A stretch of DNA of 64,000 nucleotides, taken from contig SCFE01000069.1 of NCBI GenBank assembly GCA_004352715.1, forward strand, positions 103,656 through 167,655, in the 5' to 3' direction. Position numbers and translations under genes: made by a program. This document shows positions 1 to 12,927 of this stretch, one piece after another. Below the pieces are notes generated by a model. It worked only from the letters and a program-made list of their open reading frames with translations. It was not told the DNA's origin and did no database searches. Origin of the DNA: Hofstenia miamia (taxonomy: Eukaryota > Xenacoelomorpha > Acoela). Numbering within the stretch: position 1 is the stretch's first letter; each line of letters starts with the position of its first letter.

Positions 1-486
1 TATATATATATATATATATATATTGCAAAGTAGATTTCTACAAAGACATAAATAATTATAATAAAATACGTTATATGGCGGTAAGGACAAAACATCATGA
101 ACAGAATAAAAATTGGCAGCGAGGACATTGGCAGGAGATGAAGTAGGTGCAGATGGATGGGTAGACAAAGAAAAAAGGAATGAGCGAAGAGGAAATACAT
201 CAGAGATTTTTTGAAGTTTGTGCGAGGAAAAAAGTCAATAACAGTTGAAAGTCAAGAACAAATTTTGCAGAAGCACCAACAAGATTAAAAACAAGTGAAG
301 TGTGCAATATTGCTTGAAACGATGAAAGCTGCTGATAGTTTAAATTATGTAATTGTAAATGCTCACTTTCTCAAATAATACATAGACATAGCAACTTGCT
401 GTAAAACGGCATTCAGCGTGTGACACCTCAAGAGAGTACATTGTGAACAATTATAAATTTTAGGGGTGACGAAATCTTGCATGTGA

Positions 487-522
<36 letters not shown>

Positions 523-1366
523 CTTGCTTTTTGTGCACAAAAATTTCGTTTAAATAAATTTCTTAAAAATTTTTTTGAGAGGGCTGAAATTTTTTTGGCA
601 ACAATGGATTTCGTGTTAAAATTTGTTGTTTAGAGTTTAAATACATAGAATCATTTTGAATAATCTTGAAGGATACCTAATTTTGATCAGACCAGATGAA
701 TTTTTCAATACCAATTCTTAATCATATATGATGAAATTATATTAAAAATGAAAAAAATATTGTTAAGTTTTTTTTATGAAGCACAAGATACACCATAACA
801 TATCAAACTAAAATTATCGCAAAAATAGAAGTTTAATTATTGCCTTACCGTTTGTCGATTTCTTGTTTTAATAAAATGGTTCTTCAGATTCAGGATTTAG
901 CAAAACATTACTATAAAATAATGATGAAATGTTAAAGCATGATTCGCCATTTCGAGCAATGTAATGTTGTATGGCAGTTCCTTTGTATGTCCGATTTGAG
1001 TATAGTAAGGACTTAAGATATTTTTAATTTATCTATTCTTGAGATGTGTGTCTCAAAGTTTTCTGATTGAATATGCATAAAACCTCTACTTAAATGTACA
1101 ATTGAAATGGTTTTAATTATAATTTTTGTTCTTAGGGCTTTTATATAAGCTTGTGATTGGGAATGCACGCACAAATATCATTAAAGTATATGTTGATTCC
1201 GTTTTTGTTAATATAATTGATTTACTAGATCTAATATCCAAAAGTAACCAATTTAAATTTATCAATGCATTCGACTTGTTTTATTAGTATATAGTAGTTG
1301 ATTATTTTTATTCACAGTTTAAGGAAACTAGTATTTCTTAATTCACACTCATCAATTTTATTTTAG
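1..1366. other. AT-rich sequence upstream of first visible TTLL exon
   Basis: No coding segment could be supported here. The window opens inside a (TA)n tract (1-22), and a second (TA)n tract lies at about 486-522. The TTLL N-terminus must lie here or to the left of the window, because the first recognised exon (1367) begins in mid-codon. Short basic-residue reading frames near 150-215 could belong to it, but no convincing splice pair was found. Confidence 0.5.
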
Positions 1367-4300
1367 ATGGCTAACAATAAATCTTTCGGCTTGCAAGTAT
1401 GACAGTGGTAAGTACTTTGTAATTTTGAGAGTGCAGGCTGTTTTGTAGAAGCCTATAAAACCATGAGGTTGTGTCTTATGACTGTATTGTTCCCAATTCG
1501 TTTTAACTTGATTTTTATCATCTTCACTACATTTCAAATATACTTGTTTAATTTTTTAAAAAAATGAATATTTACAATGTAATCAAAGCAAAAATCATTC
1601 GTAATAATAATAACGCCTTCCGTTCGTATAATATCAGTTTCAAATTGAAAAATTTTTTTATTTACAAGTTCAATGTGACCCTTGGATGACCAAAGTGAAT
1701 TGACGTGCACCTCATTAGTAAATGTAGTCATAGAAGATGTTGATAGAGAAATTTTATCAAATTAGCGAGCAGTGTGTTTGGACATTATCAAGTACTAACG
1801 AGTTTCATCTATTAAACGAATTCTTTCTGCTTATCTGATATTTTGTAGCTAATCAATAGAATCAACTATTTTGTTTTTGTGGCAACTCAGCTATTTTGAA
1901 AAAAATATTTTGTGTAATTTCATGCAGCTATGCCATTATAACCCATTTCTGGTGATTTGTTCTTGGTGATGTCTTCCAAATGGTTTTCCTTTAATATTGC
2001 ATCTTTTCACCTGTTTTACAAGAGGAATACCGTGTCAAAGTCAGAGTGAAGACAACCTCTTGTTTTAGCTATCGCAGATCAAAATTAGTACAGAAGTGAT
2101 ATGATAATTATAAATTATATGTCGGTATACATAATGCATATTATTTACACTCATAATTATCTTAATTAATACACACAGTCAAAAAACACCTTTCATTTCA
2201 AATATGTTGGTAATCTCATTGAGTTTGCTGTTTGTAGAAGTTTGTTTCTATTCCATAATTTTCGTATTTGAAGTATCAGATGGAAATTTCTTATCAAGGA
2301 ATAGACGCTGTTATATTGTTAACAACGGGATAAGGTGCACGTACAACCGTTTTGATAAATAACATAGTGAAAACGTTTTGCTACTTCAAGGGTTGATAAA
2401 GTAAACAACTACATAAAAATTGTTGGAAGTAATTTCATATAACATTATTAGTGGTGTTTTGATATGTATGAAGTCTAGAAATGTATATACGATTACAATA
2501 GTTCTGTTAAAAGTTTTATGACATATTTATTGCAATAATTACTTTAGTGCGTCGGGTTTCTCGTCGATTTGGCATGAGAGAAGTTGCAGATGATGAAGAT
2601 TGGATGCTTTATTGGACAGACTTCTCTGTTTCTCTAGATCGGGTGATGGAAATGAAAAAATATCAGGTAATATAAGACATTCAATCTCATAGCTTTGAAA
2701 ACAAATTCAAAAAATACAATGAGATGTTTAAGAAATTTTACGAAATATTTGAGTTTGCTATGCGGTATAATCGAGGTCTTTTAAATATTTCTTCAATATT
2801 GCTAATTTTAGAAGATTAATCATTTTCCTGGAATGGCAGAAATTTGTAGAAAGGATTTGTTAGCGCGAAACTTAAATCGTCTGCATAAGTTGTTTCCGAA
2901 AGATTATAATATATTTCCACGTTCTTGGTGTCTACCAGCAGAGTATGTTTTTAGTAAATATTTTGTTACTTTTTTCTAAATAGATCAAATAACATGATTT
3001 TTTCATATTTTATTTTCAGGATATCTTTGCAACATTTCTTTTCCTAAAAAGTTAAAGAACAGAGCTTAATACTTACTTTAGTTATGGTGATTTCCAAGCA
3101 TATGCGAGAACTAAAAAGAATAAATCATATATATCAAAGCCGGCATCTGGCTCTCAAGGTCACGGTATTTGGGTAACGAAGAGCTTCAACCAAGTAAAAT
3201 CTGGTGAGCACATGGTGCTTCAACAATACATATCAAAAGTTAGTAATGTACCGAAATTTTTATTTTCTTGTTACAATCTCTTTATTTAGGTCTTTCTTTC
3301 CTTTTTAGCATGTAGGGTCTACATTTGTTTACATGTTATTTAGTTTATATGCTTTTTTAGCCACTACTTCTTGATGGCTTCAAATTTGATCTACGTCTTT
3401 ACGTCCTAATTACCTCGTGTGATCCGTTGCGTTTGTATTTGTATGAAGAAGGAATGGTGCGTTTGGCCACTATTAAGTATTCTGAACCAACAAATAGCAA
3501 TCTGGTATGTTCTGTGTTCATCTAAAACTTTTACTTTACACTATTTCTTACATCTGAACTTTTAATATGTTTAAATGTAAGCCTCGATCGATCTCACGAA
3601 TGGCTTTCTCATGTAAAATATATTGGCAATGACCAATAGTAGATTTGATTTAATATATTTTCGGACACTAAGGCTAATGTTGAATGACGTGACTGGTAGT
3701 TTGTGTACAGCAGCAACCATAATAAAATCAAGTGTAGGTCTAAAAGTAATTTTCAATTGAAAAAATGGATTTCATAGATTCATTTTAACTAAGATACTAA
3801 TAAACATAGAAAGTATTTAAATTTCCTGCATAGTTTTGAAACTTCTGGTTATCCACCGTAACAAACAATTTCTATTGATTTATATCGTTGCCTATGAACT
3901 TTCTAGCGAAGTTTAAAATCACTTGGATAAATCATTTAAGTGCAAGTCTTTCTTACTTTGTAATTAAAAAGCTATTAATCAATTATGCACCGTAAATTAT
4001 TCAAGAGCTTCCTTTGATGTATAATATATTCTATTGATATCATCCTTAACTTATTTTTAATTCACATCCCACAATATTTGCATCTGTGATTCTGAATTTT
4101 GCAAAACATAAACCATTTACTTTCCATATGCAGTGCTCTTTTCTTATTTCCCTGAATTTTTATGAGACTTTTGTTTTTATGTATCTGAGAAAGACTACCA
4201 ATTATTTGAATGGACGTTGTTTCTCAGGGAAAATAATCTATAACTTTTTTGTAAAACTACAATGAATGATCCGGAATTATATTGTAGCATTTTTTGTCTT

Positions 4301-5470
4301 GTATATCGTGAAAAATGGAAAAGTTTATATATAAATGTTTTTTAGTTATTTGGTTAGTTAGAAAATTAGATAAAAGTAAATCATTTGTCAAATTTTAAAT
4401 TTTAATATCTTGCAAAGTAAAGAAGCTCATGCTTTCAGTGGCCTCAGTTTTTTGTAAAAGATGGCAAGGGATTATCAATGTGGTGTAAACTTCGCTAGTA
4501 AATCAGTAAAAATTTTAGACAATTAACGAAATACACGACCTTGCACAAAATGTGTGTTGTAATACATGCCATCTAAAAGTTATCTTATGATGTTCTCTAG
4601 TTTACTCATATTTTTGTAAGTGTATAGTTTGTGTATTGTGTAAATATTCTTTTGCATATTGATATATTTTAGAGGAAACAGCGAGATTTATTGGTTAGAC
4701 CATTTATTCTGTACTTTTCTATAATGGTTTTTATTAAATATTGAAATGAAGCATTTTATAATCCTCGAATTATATGTTTGCTATTCGTGTACATTATTGC
4801 TAATCTCATCGATGTCGTTAGTACCATAGTTATTTTAATCTAGTCTATTTCAATAATTAGAAAGTTTATATCTAGCTTATGAATCATGTTGAACGATTTA
4901 AGTAAGCGCCAAGTATCTGCCAAGTTTAGAAAGATGCAAATTTCAAATCTAATGGACTGGATAGAAAGTTGCGCAATATGAGCGTTGAAATTCGGATGTT
5001 AATATTCATTGTGTTCAAAATATAATGCAGGAAACAACTTCTAGGAACATTGAATTTCAAAAAATAAGATTGGGCATTGCACAACACATATGAAGCAATA
5101 AGAAAAGGAATGAACACTCTTGTTGTTACAAATATTGCTTTTTCAATCTACTAAAAGCTTGCAAGAAAAATATTTTATTGTCAATTTGAAAATCCCAAAA
5201 TGCGTTCATTGCAAGCACAATCCTTTTTACCAAATTATGTTAATCTCTTCATTATAAATCCTTTTAATTTTTTTTATGTTTAAAAGGGCTTATATATATA
5301 TNNNNNNNNNNNNNNNNNNNNNNNNNNNNNNNNNNNNNNNNNNNNNNNNNNNNNNNNNNNNNNNNNNNNNNNNNNNNNNNNNNNNNATTGCAAGCACAAT
5401 CCTTTTTACCAAATTATGTTAATCTCTTCATTATAAATCCTTTTAATTTTTTTTATGTTTAAAAGGGCTG

Positions 5471-5506
<36 letters not shown>

Positions 5507-6925
5507 ACCTAATTTTTTCATTTTAGTGTAGATTGCGCAAAGTGCTGTTTTTGAATTGCAGTAGTTGTTGAATGTAAATTTTTGAAAATATACTTAGTGT
5601 GCTTCAATTATATAGCATCCTTATTGGTTGAACAACTTAAGCAGAACGTGTCAATTCTGCCATTGAAACGTTCGTTACGGACTATTTGATCTATTGAACT
5701 GTGAAATGTATTGTATTTCAAGGGCACTGTTTATGACCTCTTCTATTAAAATCTATATTTCATGCAGAGATCATTTATGGTATGTATGTTGTCATTCAAT
5801 AATTTCATTTCACTAGTAGAATTCATCGCTTCATTCATTAACCTTTTCGCATGCTTATCAAATGCTTTCTGCACATGAACGAAGTAATAAAAATAAAACG
5901 AATCATTACATTGCTTTAAATTCTATTTTTCTCAGTATTTTAACATGATTCAGGTAATTTTTGAAGCCTAATTCGTTTATTCAGCCTAAAATATCATAAA
6001 ATCTATTCGATACTTTAATTCGGTGGTATTTCAGGAACAGTATATATTGTAAATTTACGTGCATAATTTTTTAGGACGAGCAATGTATGCATTTGACAAA
6101 CTACGCCATCAATAAGCACAGCAGTGATTTTATTCGTGACGACATATCGGGATCCAAACGTCGCTTTTCTGCGACTCTTGAAGTTCTTGAGGAGAGGGGT
6201 ATCGATATCGATAAATTACATCATGATATTTGTGATGTAATTATCAAAACGTTCATTTCTGCTCATCCCATTTTGAAGCATAATTATCGAACATGCTTTA
6301 CACATCATATCAAGGTAGTGATTTACTTTGTAGCGTTTGGTTTTTGATTTTAGTTCATAAAGCAGTACTCAGTGATAACTGTCACTACACTTTATAATAC
6401 TACAAATTCAATGAAATCTATCTTTAATCAGCTACTACCTTTTTTAGAAATCTATTTTCCTTAACTGTTTATTTGAGTGCCTTATAGGTAAAGAAGGAAT
6501 TTTGTTGATTGTCCTTTTACCATTACTTCCAATAAATGAATATGGAATTTTAGAAATGTTGCCATTTATCATTTGTTAAATTATTATAATATAATTGTGC
6601 ACTCTTTTAAATAATTCGTCCATCAAAAAGTAATAAATGTATTCATTTTTTAATTTTGTGCTCATCATAGTAAAGCAATTAATAAAACATTTTCAGAAAT
6701 TATATTATTATTATTATTATTATTAATAATATTATTATTGTTATTATTATGTTAATTCTTATAAAGCGTAGACATTTCCCAGAGGGAACTCTAATGCGCA
6801 ATTTCCCTATAGTAGCGTTCAGACATACAACTTTGTTCACAACTTTTTAATTATAATTTACAAAACCAATCTATTCAAATTTTAAATTAAGGCAGGTCAA
6901 GTAGATTTGGGTATTTACGAAAATG

Positions 6926-6967
<42 letters not shown>

Positions 6968-8655
6968 GGTTGGTAGTGTTTAATTTCAGGATTTAATTTA
7001 TCTTCGATATTGTCAAAAGTAATTATTGGAGGAATTTAAATTATTTCAAAATTATCTTATTACAATTACTTCAGCAAAAAAAGTTGTAACGTTTAGACGC
7101 TACCTAAGGAGGAAATTCTGAAATTTAATTGATATAGAATGCAACGCTTATTGAAATAATTAAAATTAGGTATTGGAGCGTAAGCCAAATGATATAAAAA
7201 CAATTTTGAATAAAAACCCCTGTTTACTGAAAGATTATAAACAAAAATAATTCAGTTTAGTAGATATTTTCTACTCCATCCCCACTCCTATGATCTTGTG
7301 TCTTTCGTAATTCTTTCAAAAATTGTGTTCTTAGCCAATTAAATTTTGCATTGATCTCTGCGACTAGAATAAATTGATATAAACATTATCAATGTAAATA
7401 TACAGAATATATCATTTTAAAGCAAAATACGACACTTAAAGATGTTTTAGGTTTAAATATGCGGTGCCAAATGCAAAAAACTGATAGTATTCTTAGTTAA
7501 TAATTTCTTCACATTTACTAGGGATTAGATTAAAATATGGAAATTTTGGAAATGTCCTCTTTTGCTAGACTTCTTAAATGCGTATTTTTATAACTTTCGA
7601 TGCTCGAATTCCACAAACAGGGCTTTTTTCCACAAGCTCTATTAATTGGGTATTTCGCTATCAAGCAACCACATGCTTTTATTAATGAGTGAATAAATAC
7701 ATCATCCAAAAACCGAATAATGCGCAAAATGATCGTGCACTCTAGCGTTAAATAAAGGAATCCAACCATTCCCCCGGAAGTAATAAATACAGAATATACT
7801 GCTTATTTAATTATACCATCGTTTATGCTAGCACTCAGAATTTGTTTTGAAAAGTTCACAACAAAGTTTTTTCGCGTTCACACCTGAAACTTTGTTGTCA
7901 ACCTCATTATCTCGCCAAAAGTTGTCAGCCAAAGTAGAATCGTTTTAACTCTGAAAATTTTGTTGACAACAAAGTTTTTTTGCGTTCACATTTACAACTT
8001 TTGCTGACGACCTCATTAAATTCGAAAAAGTTGTATGTCTGAACGCTACTTAACGCTCGAGGATTGGGGCACACACTGAAAATGATTTTTCCATCGAATT
8101 TCTCTTTGTTCTGGGCATGAGGAGCAATCCCTGAGATCTCAAATTGGTATGCAGCAATTCAGTTAGATATAGAGGCCCCATTCCATGTTATTATTAGTTT
8201 TTTACATAGCAACTGTCTAAAAATTTAGGGAAGTGCATGTTTTGAAATCCTTGGATTTGACATCCTTCTTGACCGCAAGTGTCGACCATATGTGATCGAG
8301 GTAAACCACTCACCGTCGTTTACAACCGACGCACCATTCGACAAGGAGCTCAAGGAAGGGTTGATCATGGATGCCTTAAATATGCTGAATTTCTCAGTTG
8401 CGGATAGACGTAAGTGCGTTGATGAAGAAAAACGAAGAATAAGAGAACGACTAATGAACAGAACACGTCCCAAGGAAAAGTAAGAATTTGGCTTTACACT
8501 TGCATTTTATAAATAATAAAGAAATTTATAAAAAAAACTAATATACTGTATATATATATATATATATATANTTTAAGTGCAGTATTTTTCGCATAGTTGT
8601 AAGATGAAGAAGTTTAAATATTTACATTCGTGTAAAAATTCATCACCCTAATATA

Positions 8656-8692
<37 letters not shown>

Positions 8693-10160
8693 GGGGTCAA
8701 GTTTCGAAGTAATTTTTTATAGATAACAGAAACTTTAGAAATGAAAACATTCCTTTCATTTTCGGTATGAATTTACTTAAAGTGGTAAGAATAATCTTAG
8801 GAGATTTTGGATGGAATAATTTATTATTTTTATGTAAAATTATAGATCAAAGTTAAATTTTTTTGCATTAGTAAATGTGCGCCTTAATGATGAACCAAAG
8901 ATGTAAAAATATAGTGATGTGATTATATGATTAAACAATTTCTGTTATGTAATAGGGGAATTGAATCTTTGCTACATTCGAATTCCAATTTTATGACAAA
9001 TCAAGTTTGGAGGTTGATTGAATTGTGAAGCGTATGGTATAAATAATTTTTTTTGATCTTTTAAGCTTATTGGTTATTGTTTGCCGATGGAGATTCGGTT
9101 TCTAATATTTACAATGAGCTACTGGTCAAAGCACCTGCTTGCTTATTAAAAAACCTTTATATTGTTTCAAGGATTTGAGAAAAAAAAATTAAAACGAAAA
9201 ATGTCAGAACAGCAAATATTTGTCATTGGCTATTATATTTCATTTTGTCTATTATTCTTCTAAATGTGTTTATTGGAATGTTTTTTACAATAACAACTTT
9301 ATTCAGAGTGAATACCGAAACGCCCGTTGGGAATTTGTAAGTAACTGATTCTTTAATCATGTGTGCATTTTAGTATATGCCAGAGTTATATGTGTGTTTT
9401 TTCTCACTTGAATGCATAATGAAGCAAACAAAAAAATGCTTGAAGGTCATTTTAACCTATTGTCGCGTTTCTAGTGTTAATTAGTTTCTGTTTGCTTCAA
9501 AGCAAGCGTGTTATTTGCGAAGCTCCAGGGATAAAAAAATTTGCTTTTTTAAATTGCATAATTTGATCATTTTAACACTAATTCTTTGCTGGTACTAGAA
9601 TTTATTGCATAATTTGCTTTGTATAGTAAAGTGACAGGGGTGATTACAGTAGACATCGATCTCAATAATCTTTATCACAGGTTCAACTGAATATCATTTA
9701 CATTAAGTGTCCAAATTTAATTATATTCTGCACAATCAAAAAACCAACTCCAAAATTGATGTGCCCTAACATTTAATAGTTGATTACTGCATGGCTTTGA
9801 ATTGCTTACTAGCTTTTTTTAAAGACAATTCTTTTTCTTTTCAATAAGAGAGACATGAATGGGAATTTCTTATTGCTGTCCATTAGCTAACTGCTTTCAT
9901 GTTCACAGGTGGTTTTGACAATTTTTTATTATACAATATTTGGTAATTATTGAATTTATATTTAGAAAAGAAGAACACGATGAATTTTCAGAAGCAAATA
10001 TTCGAAAAAATATGGATGATTGGGAGCTGAATCACAATGGAATGTATCGTCTGATATATCCCACCGAGGAAAATAAAACTGCGTATGATCGATTCTTCGA
10101 ACACAGTGGCACTCTTTTCGGGGAAACAGCTGCTTCCAAAGCCCGTGGTGAATGCGCCAG
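1367..10160 (+). CDS. Tubulin polyglutamylase, TTLL6/TTLL13-like (N-terminal and catalytic exons; continues in 13630-17747)
   Basis: This is an ATP-grasp ligase of the TTLL family, which adds glutamate side chains to tubulin tails on axonemal microtubules. Eight exons can be read with matching phases: 1367-1407, 2548-2666, 2812-2942, 3082-3238, 3361-3504, 6075-6314, 8229-8479 and 9966-10160, all with AG/GT borders. Visible family landmarks are [27 protein letters not shown], the ATP-binding [47 protein letters not shown] and the metal-binding EVNHSPSF. These eight exons give about 425 residues without a stop. The gene is incomplete at both ends here: the start lies upstream, and the last exon ends on two bases of an Arg codon just before a 1000-N gap. 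The missing C-terminal exons lie on the opposite strand at 17747-13630. TTLL6 and TTLL13 cannot be told apart by eye. The family call is firm. Confidence 0.93.
5209..5470 (+). repeat. Same 80-bp sequence on both sides of an 85-N gap
   Basis: The roughly 82 bases just left of the N run (5209-5290, followed by (TA)n) recur almost exactly right of it (5387-5470, again followed by (TA)n). The N run is 5302-5386. This is the pattern of two contig ends that overlap but were not merged because of the microsatellite. The gap and one copy are probably artefacts. It lies inside the TTLL intron 3505-6074. Confidence 0.85.
6697..6750. repeat. (TTA)n microsatellite
   Basis: An imperfect trinucleotide TTA/TAA tract lies in the intron 6315-8228 of the TTLL gene, about 60 bases before the inverted-repeat element at 6811. 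No function is implied. Confidence 0.9.
6811..8050. mobile_element. 1.24-kb non-autonomous inverted-repeat element in TTLL intron
   Basis: The left end AGTAGCGTTCAGACATACAA is mirrored by the right end, whose complement starts AGTAGCGTTCAGACATACAA. Inside the right end, two diverged copies of a unit of about 70 bp (about 7850-7905 and 7955-8010) share AACAAAGTTTTTT, GCGTTCACA and ACCTCATTA, so the subterminal region is iterated. No transposase frame is visible. The flanks read TAT on the left and TAA on the right, so a 2-3 bp target duplication is possible but not clear. The superfamily is therefore unassigned (a Harbinger-like 3-bp TSD is one option). A (TA)n tract sits at about 6935-6964. 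Confidence 0.75.
8571..8571. other. Single-N contig join in (TA)n
   Basis: One N follows a (TA)n tract. The context CTAATATACTGTATATATA occurs both before it (8539) and again at 8650. As at other single-N sites in the window, this suggests a short unmerged overlap between contigs. Confidence 0.6.
9307..9336 (+). CDS. Possible 30-bp microexon of the TTLL gene
   Basis: Between the TTLL exons ending 8479 and starting 9966 there is a 30-base segment with an acceptor (TTCAG) and a very good donor (GTAAGT). Thirty bases preserve the phase, so inclusion would not break the frame. Mammalian homologues carry a variable linker between the catalytic domain and the conserved RLIYP region at this point. 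It may be a genuine or alternative microexon, or chance. Confidence 0.35.
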
Positions 10161-10205
10161 GTAACTAGATTTCATTAATCATAAATTGCTTATAGTAACC
10201 AGTGG

Positions 10206-10379
10206 TGAGGCTAGGAAGCTATAGTCCCTCCCCAAACCCAATATAGCCAGCCCCAATATTAAAAAATTAACTTATAAAATACAACTGTATTGGTTTTTAT
10301 TAATAATAGGATAAATGTACTGATTTTTACAAGTCTATGTGTTTCAATAATTATATTTATTCATAAGTTAACATATATA
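10206..10379 (+). mobile_element. Possible left end of a hAT-type element running into the gap
   Basis: CAGTGGTGAGGCTAGGAAG resembles the CAGTGG-type termini of the hAT-like elements elsewhere in the window (31594, 36538). It stops at the 1000-N gap, so the other end and the target duplication cannot be checked. Confidence 0.35.
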
Positions 10380-11379
10380 NNNNNNNNNNNNNNNNNNNNN
10401 NNNNNNNNNNNNNNNNNNNNNNNNNNNNNNNNNNNNNNNNNNNNNNNNNNNNNNNNNNNNNNNNNNNNNNNNNNNNNNNNNNNNNNNNNNNNNNNNNNNN
10501 NNNNNNNNNNNNNNNNNNNNNNNNNNNNNNNNNNNNNNNNNNNNNNNNNNNNNNNNNNNNNNNNNNNNNNNNNNNNNNNNNNNNNNNNNNNNNNNNNNNN
10601 NNNNNNNNNNNNNNNNNNNNNNNNNNNNNNNNNNNNNNNNNNNNNNNNNNNNNNNNNNNNNNNNNNNNNNNNNNNNNNNNNNNNNNNNNNNNNNNNNNNN
10701 NNNNNNNNNNNNNNNNNNNNNNNNNNNNNNNNNNNNNNNNNNNNNNNNNNNNNNNNNNNNNNNNNNNNNNNNNNNNNNNNNNNNNNNNNNNNNNNNNNNN
10801 NNNNNNNNNNNNNNNNNNNNNNNNNNNNNNNNNNNNNNNNNNNNNNNNNNNNNNNNNNNNNNNNNNNNNNNNNNNNNNNNNNNNNNNNNNNNNNNNNNNN
10901 NNNNNNNNNNNNNNNNNNNNNNNNNNNNNNNNNNNNNNNNNNNNNNNNNNNNNNNNNNNNNNNNNNNNNNNNNNNNNNNNNNNNNNNNNNNNNNNNNNNN
11001 NNNNNNNNNNNNNNNNNNNNNNNNNNNNNNNNNNNNNNNNNNNNNNNNNNNNNNNNNNNNNNNNNNNNNNNNNNNNNNNNNNNNNNNNNNNNNNNNNNNN
11101 NNNNNNNNNNNNNNNNNNNNNNNNNNNNNNNNNNNNNNNNNNNNNNNNNNNNNNNNNNNNNNNNNNNNNNNNNNNNNNNNNNNNNNNNNNNNNNNNNNNN
11201 NNNNNNNNNNNNNNNNNNNNNNNNNNNNNNNNNNNNNNNNNNNNNNNNNNNNNNNNNNNNNNNNNNNNNNNNNNNNNNNNNNNNNNNNNNNNNNNNNNNN
11301 NNNNNNNNNNNNNNNNNNNNNNNNNNNNNNNNNNNNNNNNNNNNNNNNNNNNNNNNNNNNNNNNNNNNNNNNNNNNNNN
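10380..11379. other. 1000-N scaffold gap
   Basis: Exactly 1000 N, so the size is a placeholder. It separates the plus-strand TTLL exons from the contig that carries the rest of the gene on the minus strand. Long reading frames across it are artefacts of N translation. Confidence 0.99.
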
Positions 11380-11616
11380 TAATGTGAGCGAGGCTGAGGA
11401 TTGCATGGGGGTTGGAACACAAAAACCATCGCCATCATTTCTAGGAACATATTGTCATTGAAATTACTTCTGTTACAATTAATAACAATAATTAGGCAAT
11501 GCTACAAAAAACTAGCGATATTTTACTGCACCCTACATTCTGACATTGAAATTATATTTGCGTCCCCGACATGGATAAGAATCATAGAAACACATGATTA
11601 ATACAAATAATATATA

Positions 11617-12927
11617 CTTAGGGTGGTCAAAAAGTTTTGAGACTTTCCTTTTAATAAAAATAAATATTTGTATTATAAAATAAAACTATATTTTTGTTAG
11701 ATATAGTCACCGTCTAAATTGATTACACGATTTAAGTCATTCATTAGGCGATCAAATTGTTTCTTAAATGCGTTTTTATTTATACCGGCCAACGTATCCA
11801 AAAGGAAAGTTTCCAATTCATCGACTGAAGCAAAACTAATTTTGTCGCTCTTGACTTCAAAGAAAGAAAATATCCAACGATCAAGCATGTTGAAGTCAGG
11901 TGAGTAAGGCGGTTGCTTCCATAAAGTGACGTTTTTTTTATTAAAAAATTCAAGGGATTGCCTGGACACATGTGGTCGCGCATTTTCTTGGATTAAAATC
12001 ATCTTTTTGTATGGTAATGGATCGCTAAAATGAGCAAATTTCTTATGAATATTTTTTATGCACTCGATATATCTTGCACTGTCAACGTTCCGTCCGTCCT
12101 TGAGAACTTCACAGTTCCATTTACCACCCAACGATATTGCTATCACTATCATGAATTTTTTATCCGATATTGTTCGCCGACACACCTTTGGTTTCTCACT
12201 CGCATCAGATATCCAAGATTTATTGGATTGTTTAGATCCAACAGCCCACAAGTAACACCATTTCTCATCAATGAAAGTAATATTACATAAATCATTGGAC
12301 GCAAAATTTTCTATCCACACTTTGGCCCAAGCGACTCGCTCATTTTTGTTAGACTTCGTCAGTTCGTGTGGTATCCATCGGCTGCACAAATTTTTTAAAT
12401 GCAAGGTATTATACAATATATTCAAGATTGAACCATGACTAATATTAACTGCATTTTCAATTTCTCTAGTCGATATATGGCAGTTATCAGAAACCAATTG
12501 CTTGACCACACGCTGTTGGTTGGACAACAAATTGATGATGGTCTCCCGATTCGGTCTGCCACTTCAAAGGACTGACGCACTCCATCATCCAGTTCTTTAT
12601 AAATACGAAACACCGTTGCACGTGAGGGTGCTTCTCTGTTTCACGCACCATTTAATAAATCATAGATATGGGATGCTGATTCCCCGTTTCGTCTCATTGT
12701 CTCAATAAAAAACGATACGACTTACGTTCGCACTCCATTTTCCTTTTTTCAATAATTATCGTGCACAGATTATTGTTTGCACAAAGGCATATTTGTGAGG
12801 GATCAAAGTGCAAATATACAGAAATATGCTTTACGCATATATTTGGTATTTACGATACAAATGAGTCATATTATGCCTGGATTCTTTAGTAAAAACAGCA
12901 GTCTCAAAACTTTTTGACCACCCTAAG
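11617..12927 (-). mobile_element. Full-length mariner element (TA target site)
   Basis: Terminal inverted repeats of about 27 bp match perfectly: CTTAGGGTGGTCAAAAAG onward at 11617, and its reverse complement ending at 12927. Each end is flanked by TA, the mariner target duplication. The surrounding TATA extends the palindrome. The size, about 1.31 kb, is normal for mariner. The enclosed transposase is on the minus strand and is broken. Confidence 0.93.
11697..12740 (-). pseudogene. Mariner transposase, degenerate, catalytic triad D-E-D
   Basis: The C-terminal 277 residues (12530-11697) form one open frame. It contains the mariner landmarks FIDEKW (first catalytic Asp), IQENARPHVS, and PPYSPDFNMLDRW with the third Asp. 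In the middle motif the expected Asp of QDNARPH is Glu (codon GAA), 34 residues before the last Asp, so the usual DD34D reads as D-E-34-D. The N-terminal helix-turn-helix half (about 12740-12530) is present in another frame, contains two stops, and includes ECERKSYRFL and GRPSS. The protein cannot be made intact, so this copy is dead unless helped in trans. The glutamate may be decay or may predate it. Confidence 0.9.

Noticed and set aside
10290-11450. Several reading frames of about 350 codons on both strands across the N run
   Set aside because: They consist almost wholly of unknown residues from the 1000-N gap.
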